Below are positions 1-5,312 of a DNA stretch of 5,312 nucleotides, piece by piece. The stretch covers positions 1-5,312 of the forward strand of contig MNXO01000066.1 of the NCBI GenBank assembly GCA_001872995.1, written 5' to 3'. This DNA is from Bacteroidetes bacterium CG2_30_32_10 (lineage in GTDB: Bacteria; Bacteroidota; Bacteroidia; Bacteroidales; CG2-30-32-10). Position numbers and translations under genes: made by a program. Numbering within the stretch: the first letter of the stretch is position 1; the number at the start of each line of letters is the position of its first letter. The notes beneath the pieces were generated by a model. It was not told the origin of the DNA. It made no database searches and saw only the letters and a program-made list of their open reading frames with translations.

Positions 1-29
1 AACAGGAGAAGAATTAAATTTAAAATATA

Positions 30-728
30 ATGGAAAATAATTTTAATAAGCAAATAAATACTATTTTAGTTTTGATAATTGGTGTTTTAATTTTTACAAG
101 TTGTCAAAAGACTGTTTTTAAAAGAAATCTTAATATTACAGTGATAGATAGTGTTTATAATAAGCCGATAAAAAATTGTAAAATATTTTTAACTCAAAAC
201 AATAATGAAAAGCCCACAAAAATGACCGCTCCACTATTTTCTCATTATTTTCAATGGGAAGGGATAACAGATGATAATGGTAAAACGTCAATAGAATTTA
301 AACCTTATAAAAATAAAAAAGCAAGCAAAATTGAAATTTTTGCATATATGATTGAATTTAATGGCAATCCTGCTATTCCTTTAGAGCTTAATAATTTGGA
401 ATTCGACGAAAGCAAATTTAATAAAGGAGATAATGATATACTAATCAATAGCCCTCCCATTGGTTATTTAAAAATTAACCTTAAAAATATTAACCCATAT
501 AATGAGGAAGATTTGTTTTCAATTATGTTTAGACCATTACCTGGTGATGGGAATAATTTATCTTATATTCAAGGAAGCAATATTGATAGATCATTGCTAT
601 ACCCACAGTATGGAGATAAAGATATAGAAATTATCTGGCAATCGAAAAAGAATAATATAGTAACTACAAGGCAAGACACTGTTTATTGCCCTGCTTATGA
701 TACAATTACCTATAATATTAATTATTAG
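30..728 (+). CDS. Putative lipoprotein with carboxypeptidase-regulatory/Ig-like N-terminal region
   Basis: This encodes a 232-residue protein of unknown function, probably membrane-anchored and exported. The N-terminus has a Lys at residue 7, a hydrophobic stretch at about 11-22 and a lipobox-like FTSC with Cys25 as the expected lipidated residue, followed by Gln-Lys as in many Bacteroidota lipoproteins. Residues about 33-105 read like a carboxypeptidase-regulatory or similar Ig-fold domain: a strand ending in VID, then 'NKPIKNCKIFL', then a 'GITDDNGKTSIEF' turn-and-strand at about 77-90. That family assignment is by pattern only. The remainder, with 'PPIGYLKINLKNI' near 140-152, also looks beta-rich but I do not recognise it. 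The start is the only ATG that leaves a full signal sequence. A GGAG at 5-8 is about 21 nt upstream, too far to be an ordinary ribosome binding site. The next gene follows after 11 nt, so the two are probably co-transcribed. An inner-membrane or periplasmic anchor cannot be excluded. Confidence 0.82.
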   Translation: MENNFNKQINTILVLIIGVLIFTSCQKTVFKRNLNITVIDSVYNKPIKNCKIFLTQNNNEKPTKMTAPLFSHYFQWEGITDDNGKTSIEFKPYKNKKASKIEIFAYMIEFNGNPAIPLELNNLEFDESKFNKGDNDILINSPPIGYLKINLKNINPYNEEDLFSIMFRPLPGDGNNLSYIQGSNIDRSLLYPQYGDKDIEIIWQSKKNNIVTTRQDTVYCPAYDTITYNINY

Positions 729-739
729 AAATATATAAA

Positions 740-1531
740 ATGGCTACAATTAAAAGAAATCGTACATTATCGCTTTTGTTCCTTTTTTTCTGCAATACAA
801 TAGCGATAGCTCAAACCCAACCTGATACAAATAAATCAACAAAGTTTTCTTATGCAACGCCATTTCAACTGCTCGAACCAAAATATATTACAACGGGCAT
901 ATTACATAATAGGGTAATTGATTATTCTAAAATCCAGAAATTTCAGGGTTTAACAACAGACAGCATCACAGATTATAACAATTGGTATCAGATGTATTGG
1001 GAATTATCTCGTGCAGATATTAAAAAATCTACTTCTTTACCTAATATTTATGAAGTTCAAAAAAATGCGACTGAAAAAGAGAAGAAGGGTGTAATTCAAA
1101 TAGGAATTATAAATATGTTTTATAACACGATTAAACCAGATGCAATTGATAAAGGGCAATTGAAGATGGAGAATAATCAGCTTAAAGATGTTTTGCCTCG
1201 CAATGGGACTCCTTATGAAACAAAAAGATGTTTTACGATTGCACCATTATCAGAAAGCATTTTAAGCGGCAATAATACCTTTGTTTTTAATTCAGACTTT
1301 TATTTTTCAAATACAGGTGAAAGCATTCAAAGTATCATCGTTGATTTAGATGATGGTATGGGGAAAAGAAATTTGATGATTAATCAACCATTTTCGATTA
1401 GCTGCCTTACTTCAGGAATAAAAACCATTTCAATAGCTATGCAAACTAATAACAAACAAACTTATTATGCTAAAACAACAATAAATAAATATAGATATAA
1501 AAAAGGAAGACTACTTTTATCAGGAGCCTAA
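740..1531 (+). CDS. N-terminal piece of split hydrolase: signal peptide plus PKD-like domain
   Basis: As read, this is a 263-residue exported protein. The N-terminus has basic residues Lys5, Arg6 and Arg8, a hydrophobic core at about 10-17 and a likely cleavage after Ala24 in 'AIA|Q', a common Bacteroidota signal-peptidase I site. Residues about 25-175 are not recognised. Residues about 178-250 resemble a PKD/Ig-like strand-rich module: 'FVFNSDFYFSN', then 'IIVDLDDGMG' (Asp-Asp-Gly at 204-206 in place of the usual Gly-Asp-Gly), then 'SGIKTISIAMQT', the pattern of secreted Bacteroidota proteins. The last residues, 'GRLLLSGA', arise after the A6 tract and look like out-of-frame translation; the other frame continues naturally with 'KKEDYFYQEPNKYV'. 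The piece follows the upstream lipoprotein gene by 11 nt. Alone it would be a periplasmic fragment without a catalytic domain or sorting signal. Confidence 0.7.
   Translation: MATIKRNRTLSLLFLFFCNTIAIAQTQPDTNKSTKFSYATPFQLLEPKYITTGILHNRVIDYSKIQKFQGLTTDSITDYNNWYQMYWELSRADIKKSTSLPNIYEVQKNATEKEKKGVIQIGIINMFYNTIKPDAIDKGQLKMENNQLKDVLPRNGTPYETKRCFTIAPLSESILSGNNTFVFNSDFYFSNTGESIQSIIVDLDDGMGKRNLMINQPFSISCLTSGIKTISIAMQTNNKQTYYAKTTINKYRYKKGRLLLSGA
1499..1504 (+). other. A6 homopolymer at the probable frameshift site
   Basis: Six consecutive A's followed by GG form the only homopolymer longer than four within the 1485-1531 interval where the frame must change. With A5 the codons read Tyr-Lys-Lys-Glu-Asp-Tyr and continue into the hydrolase frame. 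With A6 they read Tyr-Lys-Lys-Gly-Arg-Leu and stop at 1529-1531. A -1 slip, as at classic A-AAA-AAG sites, would not help: that frame stops at 1576-1578. Only a +1 or -2 shift restores the protein, so a one-base insertion is the simplest reading. Confidence 0.65.
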
Positions 1532-1766
1532 TAAATATGTTACTATTTCGCCATCATCCAATTTCTCAGGTCAATTAGGAATTTATTATCACCGTTGCGA
1601 GCCTAATCTACAAAATACTGTACATGACCCTATATTACGAAAACCATTCTTAATTGTAAAAGGTTTTGACCCTAAAAATGAGAAAAATTTTGATAAGGAT
1701 CTATTATACCATAATACTATAACTGCAACAGATTTATATGATATTGCAAATACGGATTACCACTTA

Positions 1767-3455
1767 ATGGATAAATTGAGAGCGGAAGGTTTCGATATAT
1801 GCATTTTAAATTGGGGGGATGCGAAAAGAAATTTGTATGAAAACGCATTAGTATTAAGAGAAGCAATTAATTATATAAATGCGAATAAACAAGGCAATGA
1901 AGAATTGGTTATTTTAGGACCAAGTATGGGTGGTTTATTGACCAGATATGTATTAGCAAAAATGGAACAGGAAAACACCCCTCATCACACAAGGTTATAT
2001 ATTTCTTTTGATTCGCCTCATCAAGGAGCCAATATGCCGTTGGGTTATCAACACTTAATTGATTATATGCTTGATAATGCAGATCTTTTTACATTTGGAT
2101 TAATACAAGAGATAGAAGATTTCAGACAGCAGCTAGATTGTGATGCAGCAAAACAAATGTTGAATTATCATCATACTGCAACAGAAGTTTTAGCAATGGA
2201 TGCCAATCCAACTCAGATGAAAATTGATTTTTATAATGAATTACATGCATTGAATCCTCCATATAATGGTTATCCTCATTTGTGTAAAAAAATTGCTATT
2301 GCCGAAGGAAGTGGGAATGGTTTAGATCAAGGGTTTGAGCCGAATGATCAATTGCTTAACTGGAATTTTGTTACACCTAGAGTTTCGATTTGGCTACCTT
2401 CATATTCTTTATGTTTTGAAGTTAAATCCTTACCAGACAACCATTCTGTTGGTGGACCTAAACTTTTATTTTATGGGCACATTTTAATTAGTCCTTTTTT
2501 GGGGGCGCCTTATTTTTTATTTTCTGCTAAAATTGTATATATAGATAACTCAATACCTTATGATAATTGTCCTGGCGGTAATTATCCTTTTCATATACAA
2601 CTTAACGAAAAGATTTGTAAATGGTATACAATACACTTTTCAGAGAGAAGTCATAATGATTGTTTTATGCCAGTTTCTACTACTTTGGATTTAGCTAATG
2701 GAGGTAATGTTTGGGTAAATATCATAAATGGAGGTAGCAATATAGTAAGGAATTATCCAAATTGTCCTTTTGAAGAATTTTATATTCCATACGACAATGA
2801 ACCTCATGTTGTAACAGGAATTACTGCAGGTATGGCTAACTGGCTTTTACAAAACATAACCCAAGGTACTATATTCATCCAAAATAAAACTATTTCAAAT
2901 AAAATAGACTACAATGCAAGATATAGAATTTTGGTTGGGCACAACGTTGATATTTTTTATCCTCGTGGAGATGTTTTAGTTTTACCTGGAGGTGAATTAT
3001 ATTTAAAATCTGGTGGAGATATATTATTAGATGATGGATTTTATGCAGATAATGGCAGTGTTTTTTATGCTAATATAGAACCTTACCCTTGTCCACCTTA
3101 TGTTCCTTCTTTCTCTAAATCATTTATTTCAACCGAATTTAATGAAGAAAAAAACACTTCAAATGAAACAACATTTCAAAATAAAACAGAAAACAACAAT
3201 GAAAATGAAGTAACGGTTTATCCTAATCCAACTAATGATATAATTAACGTTGAAATAAAAAACGATTATAATAACATAATCATAGTAATTTATAGTATTT
3301 CTGGTAAAAAACTTTTTGAAGAAAAAATTAAAGGAAAAGAAAAAAACGCTATAAGTGTCGATATTTCTAATTATCCAAGTGGTGTATATTTTTTAAAAAC
3401 AATACTTGATAATAAAACAATCATTAATAAAATAATAAAAAGTGATAAGTTATGA
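1767..3455 (+). CDS. C-terminal piece of split hydrolase: alpha/beta-hydrolase core and T9SS sorting domain
   Basis: This 562-residue frame (residues counted from ATG 1767) holds the catalytic part. The nucleophile elbow is GPSMGG with Ser53. 'FDSPHQGAN' at 81-89 matches the conserved strand and loop after the elbow in PGAP1/lipase-type hydrolases. 'PYDNCPGG' at 264-271, 'DCFMPVSTTLDL' from 298 and 'NEPHVV' with His347, the best candidate catalytic His, recall secreted Bacteroidota lipase-like proteins; the acid residue is not assigned. Residues about 385-442 are a short beta-rich module ending 'DDGFYADNGSVFYANI', like the GF-A-GS-F-A-I repeat often found before sorting domains. Residues 482-562 are a T9SS type A sorting domain: 'VYPNPTND', 'IYSISGKKLFEEKI', 'YPSGVYFLK'. 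ATG 1767 is the first in this frame after 1485 but sits inside the hydrolase fold, downstream of its first strand, and has no signal peptide, so it is unlikely to be the natural start. Confidence 0.8.
   Translation: MDKLRAEGFDICILNWGDAKRNLYENALVLREAINYINANKQGNEELVILGPSMGGLLTRYVLAKMEQENTPHHTRLYISFDSPHQGANMPLGYQHLIDYMLDNADLFTFGLIQEIEDFRQQLDCDAAKQMLNYHHTATEVLAMDANPTQMKIDFYNELHALNPPYNGYPHLCKKIAIAEGSGNGLDQGFEPNDQLLNWNFVTPRVSIWLPSYSLCFEVKSLPDNHSVGGPKLLFYGHILISPFLGAPYFLFSAKIVYIDNSIPYDNCPGGNYPFHIQLNEKICKWYTIHFSERSHNDCFMPVSTTLDLANGGNVWVNIINGGSNIVRNYPNCPFEEFYIPYDNEPHVVTGITAGMANWLLQNITQGTIFIQNKTISNKIDYNARYRILVGHNVDIFYPRGDVLVLPGGELYLKSGGDILLDDGFYADNGSVFYANIEPYPCPPYVPSFSKSFISTEFNEEKNTSNETTFQNKTENNNENEVTVYPNPTNDIINVEIKNDYNNIIIVIYSISGKKLFEEKIKGKEKNAISVDISNYPSGVYFLKTILDNKTIINKIIKSDKL
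3452..3455 (+). promoter_or_regulatory. ATGA stop-start overlap, probable translational coupling
   Basis: The hydrolase stop TGA (3453-3455) overlaps the ATG (3452-3454) of the next lipoprotein gene. Such overlaps usually let the terminating ribosome reinitiate, which would tie synthesis of the Fib_succ_major lipoprotein to that of the hydrolase. No Shine-Dalgarno-like purine block stands out ahead of the ATG; the preceding DNA is A-rich. Confidence 0.6.
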
Positions 3456-4159
3456 TAAAAAAAAACAGAATTAGGATTTACCTATTGATAACAATGGGAT
3501 TTGCATTAATCATTTCAAATAGTTGTAAGAAAGATGATAAAAAAGACGAGCCTGCACCAACATCAACCACAACAGTAACCGACATTGATGGCAATGTATA
3601 TCATACCATAACGATTGGAACACAAGTATGGTTGGTTGAAAATTTAAAAACCAAAAAATATCGTGATGGTACTTCCATCACACTTGTTACTGATAGCTTA
3701 GCATGGAGTAAACTTACAACAGAAGCATATTGTAATTATAATAATGATTCAAATATGGCAATAACTTATGGTAGATTATATAATTGGTATGCAATAAATG
3801 ACAACCGAAATATTGCTCCCATTGGTTGGCACGTAGCAAGCGATGTCGAATGGTTAACATTAATAAACTATTTGGGTGGCGAAAGTGTTGCAGGTGGCAA
3901 ATTAAAGGAAGCTGGGACTACCCATTGGCTTACTCCAAATATAGGAGCTACTAATACAACGGGGTTTACTGCTCTTCCTGGTGGTTACCGTAATTCAGGA
4001 GTATTCGAAAACAAAGGTTATTACGGTTATTGGTGGAGTTCAACAGAGTATAGTGCAAGAGATGCTTGGTGTAGAACAATGGATTATTGTAACAGCAATG
4101 CAAATAGTTACGACCTCCCTAAAGATTTGGGGTTTTCAGTGCGCTGTGTTAAAGATTAG
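3452..4159 (+). CDS. Lipoprotein with Fibrobacter succinogenes major paralogous domain
   Basis: This 235-residue protein is a probable surface or outer-membrane lipoprotein of unknown molecular function. Basic residues at 3-8 precede a hydrophobic stretch (9-21) and the lipobox-like SNSC with Cys25, then Lys-Lys-Asp-Asp. A Pro/Thr/Ser-rich spacer covers about 33-42. From Asp44 to the end it matches the Fib_succ_major domain (TIGR02145/PF09603) across its length: 'DIDGNVYHTITIGTQVW' then 'ENLKTKKYRDG' (44-73), 'YGRLYNWYAI' (106-115), 'GWHVASDVEW' (125-134, with Ala129 where Pro is usual), 'GFTALPGGYR' (171-180), 'GYWWSSTEY' (192-200) and the closing 'GFSVRCVKD' (227-235). The domain looks complete. 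These domains are common in secreted or surface proteins of Bacteroidota and Fibrobacterota, with no settled role. Its start overlaps the hydrolase stop, so the two are very probably co-expressed; a binding or accessory role beside the hydrolase is inference. Confidence 0.93.
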   Translation: MIKKNRIRIYLLITMGFALIISNSCKKDDKKDEPAPTSTTTVTDIDGNVYHTITIGTQVWLVENLKTKKYRDGTSITLVTDSLAWSKLTTEAYCNYNNDSNMAITYGRLYNWYAINDNRNIAPIGWHVASDVEWLTLINYLGGESVAGGKLKEAGTTHWLTPNIGATNTTGFTALPGGYRNSGVFENKGYYGYWWSSTEYSARDAWCRTMDYCNSNANSYDLPKDLGFSVRCVKD

Positions 4160-4197
4160 AATTGGAAAATAAAATGAAAACAATTAATAATTAGTTT

Positions 4198-4956
4198 ATG
4201 AGAAAATTTTTATTCTTTTCTTTTTGTTTTTTTATAATAAATATGGGGTTTGCACAAGATACTATAAAGCCATTTATTGTTAAATGGGTTGCTTCTTCTT
4301 TTTTCCCCGATATTTTCGTGCCAGATGGCATTAATATTTCTTTAGGTGCAGAATATAATTATAAAAAAAAGAACTCAATATCATGTGATATTGGTTATAT
4401 AATAAACTCAGGAAACCTAAATAATTTTATTGAAGATAGAATCATTGATATTGGAATTTTAAAAATAAAAAGTAACAATATAGAAGGTTTTACAGGCAAT
4501 GTAGAATTAAGGCATTATTTTAAAAGAGATAAGTTGTACGATGCACAAGTATTTATACCGCCATTTTGGCCCTCATTGTTACAATTAAAAAACACAAAAA
4601 ACTCAATATCTGGTTATTATTGGGGTGGTAATATAAATTATCAGTTTACTTCCGCCAAAAGAAACCAATCTATTAGCAACTATCCGCAGCCAGGTTATTA
4701 TGATAACCTATATACCGTGAATCGTTCTGTTATTGCTTTACATTGTTTTATTGGATTTCAATCAATAAGAAAAAAAGGATTTGTTTTAGACCAATTTTTT
4801 GGTATTGGTGCTCGTTTTATAACAAGTTATAGTATTAACAAAAAGGCTGATTCTGTAACAGATTATGAAATCTTTGGTTTTAAAGAATATGATAGTGGAT
4901 ATAAACTAGTACCAAGTATAACCTATCGATTAAAAATTGGATGGTTATTTAAATAA
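4198..4956 (+). CDS. Secreted, probable outer-membrane beta-barrel protein
   Basis: This 252-residue protein has a clear signal peptide: Arg2-Lys3, a very Phe-rich hydrophobic core (4-18) and a likely cut after Ala19 in 'GFA|QD'. The mature part has alternating polar/aromatic strands separated by short polar turns, typical of small outer-membrane barrels: 'ISLGAEYNYKKKNSISCDIGYI' is interrupted here as 47-57 and 58-68, followed by 'GNVELRHYF' (100-108), 'YYWGGNINYQF' (140-150), 'VIALHCFIGFQ' (178-188), 'GFVLDQFFGIGARF' (194-207) and a final 'ITYRLKIGWLFK' (241-252), a plausible closing strand. The pattern resembles DUF3575-type or other small barrel families, but I cannot assign one. It starts 38 nt after the preceding gene with no obvious promoter or terminator between, so it may share the transcript. 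Its partner or substrate cannot be told from sequence. A periplasmic beta-rich protein is the main alternative. Confidence 0.82.
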   Translation: MRKFLFFSFCFFIINMGFAQDTIKPFIVKWVASSFFPDIFVPDGINISLGAEYNYKKKNSISCDIGYIINSGNLNNFIEDRIIDIGILKIKSNNIEGFTGNVELRHYFKRDKLYDAQVFIPPFWPSLLQLKNTKNSISGYYWGGNINYQFTSAKRNQSISNYPQPGYYDNLYTVNRSVIALHCFIGFQSIRKKGFVLDQFFGIGARFITSYSINKKADSVTDYEIFGFKEYDSGYKLVPSITYRLKIGWLFK

Positions 4957-5002
4957 AAATAAAGTAAAAAAATAATTCTATTTAACCCAAATATAAGAAA
5001 TT

Positions 5003-5312
5003 ATGAAACAAATTAAAACTTTAATATTTACGTTGCTATTAGCTTCAATATGTTTGACCTGCAAAAAGGCTGATAACGATGAAGAATACTGTAAATTAAT
5101 TGTAGGAAGGTGGGTACACTTTGAAGAATGTGCGAATATGTTTAGTTTAGATGCTTGTAATGTTTATTATACATTCTATAGTAATGGATACTATACTTTA
5201 AGTGCGAGTGAGCGTGTTTACTTTAATTATTATATTGAAAATGGGCATCTGGTTTTATCTTATTATTCTTCTGAAAAGAGAGATTATGAAATAAAAAAAT
5301 TAAAAATAAGCC
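5003..5312 (+). CDS. Partial lipoprotein, possibly lipocalin-like (runs off the window)
   Basis: An ATG at 5003 opens a frame that stays open for 103 codons to the window edge, so the C-terminus is missing. The N-terminus is a lipoprotein-type signal: Lys2 and Lys5, a hydrophobic core (6-16) and Cys20 followed by Lys-Lys. The residues before Cys20 (Cys-Leu-Thr) are a loose lipobox; Cys17 is a less likely alternative. Residues 32-38, 'LIVGRWV', followed by 'YYTFYSNGYYTLS' (55-67), 'YFNYYIENGHLVL' (73-85) and 'YEIKKLKIS' (95-103), follow the order of short strands in lipocalin-like lipoproteins of Bacteroidota (Gly-x-Trp start, then a 'F-NG-Y' hairpin). That assignment is by pattern only. Extra cysteines at 30, 43 and 52 might form a disulfide in the mature protein. 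The gene lies 46 nt after the barrel gene; the gap is A/T-rich with no convincing promoter or terminator. Confidence 0.8.
   Translation, partial: MKQIKTLIFTLLLASICLTCKKADNDEEYCKLIVGRWVHFEECANMFSLDACNVYYTFYSNGYYTLSASERVYFNYYIENGHLVLSYYSSEKRDYEIKKLKIS

Larger units (their letters stand above)
740..3455 (+). pseudogene. Frameshifted T9SS-secreted alpha/beta hydrolase (PGAP1/lipase-like)
   Basis: The two adjacent ORFs are best read as one gene. The upstream frame stops at 1529-1531. The downstream frame is open from 1485, straight after a stop at 1482-1484, so the shift must lie in 1485-1531, and the A6 run at 1499-1504 is the only homopolymer of five or more there. Removing one A gives an uninterrupted product of about 904 residues: signal peptide (1-24), an unrecognised region, a PKD-like domain (about 178-250), a linker, an alpha/beta-hydrolase core beginning at 'FLIVKGFDP' (1647-1673), a short beta-rich domain and a T9SS sorting domain. 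The unassigned interval 1532-1766 translates in the downstream frame without a stop and supplies the hydrolase's first strand. The intact enzyme would be exported by Sec, passed through T9SS and released or surface-attached, cleaving an unknown ester or lipid substrate. The lesion may be real decay, phase variation or a sequencing error; the otherwise intact coding suggests it is recent or artefactual. Confidence 0.8.

Noticed and set aside
2..40. Possible C-terminal tail of an upstream gene (reads Thr-Gly-Glu-Glu-Leu-Asn-Leu-Lys then stop at 38-40)
   Set aside because: It would overlap the first gene by 11 nt, but only 12 codons are visible. A second frame (stop at 28-30, giving a TAATG overlap with the start) is equally open, so neither can be supported.
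1498..1505. Classic -1 ribosomal frameshift site (A-AAA-AAG type)
   Set aside because: A -1 shift enters a frame that stops at 1576-1578 and does not reach the hydrolase; the rescue needs +1 or -2.
3981..4172. 63-codon frame inside the Fib_succ_major gene
   Set aside because: It lies in another frame of a well-supported gene, has no recognisable domain or export signal, and is low-complexity Val/Ile/Thr-rich translation.
4174..4194. Six-residue mini-ORF (Met-Lys-Thr-Ile-Asn-Asn) just upstream of the barrel gene
   Set aside because: Such short ATG-to-stop stretches are expected by chance in AT-rich DNA, and nothing suggests a leader peptide or attenuator.
4957..5002. Possible weak hairpin (AAATA/TATTT) and promoter in the 46-nt gap
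   Set aside because: A five-base A/T-only stem with no following T-tract is not a credible terminator, and I see no clear Bacteroidota -7 (TAnnTTTG) motif.

Overview
The window is strongly AT-rich and all its genes lie on the + strand, closely packed. The organism is most likely a member of the Bacteroidota. The evidence is a C-terminal type IX secretion (T9SS) sorting domain with the typical YPNP start, lipoprotein signals of the Bacteroidota form (Cys followed by Lys-Lys or Gln-Lys), a Fibrobacter succinogenes major paralogous domain protein, signal peptides ending in Ala-Gln, and start codons preceded by A-rich DNA instead of clear Shine-Dalgarno sites. The sequence does not fix the genus.

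Layout: (1) 30-728, a lipoprotein with a carboxypeptidase-regulatory or Ig-like N-terminal part. (2) 740-3455, one large secreted hydrolase locus now split by a single frameshift. The upstream piece (740-1531) carries the signal peptide and a PKD-like domain. The downstream piece (longest ATG start 1767-3455) carries the alpha/beta-hydrolase core with a Gly-Pro-Ser-Met-Gly-Gly nucleophile motif, a short beta-rich domain and the T9SS sorting domain. The interval 1532-1766 has no complete ORF, but it is coding DNA in the downstream frame and joins the two pieces. (3) 3452-4159, a Fib_succ_major lipoprotein whose ATG overlaps the hydrolase stop (ATGA). (4) 4198-4956, a secreted, probably outer-membrane beta-barrel protein. 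(5) 5003 to the window end, a lipoprotein that looks lipocalin-like and is cut by the edge.

Every gene product is predicted to leave the cytoplasm: three lipoproteins, one T9SS cargo hydrolase and one barrel-like protein. Gaps are an 11-nt gap, a 4-nt overlap, a 38-nt gap and a 46-nt gap, with no convincing terminator or promoter, so co-transcription is plausible. This could be a cell-surface or secreted lipid/ester-hydrolysis cassette, but that joint role is inferred from context only. The main anomaly is the frameshift at an A6 tract (1499-1504). As read, it separates the signal peptide from the catalytic and sorting domains, so neither piece could work as a normal T9SS enzyme alone. I see no CRISPR array, tRNA, rRNA, insertion sequence or other mobile element.
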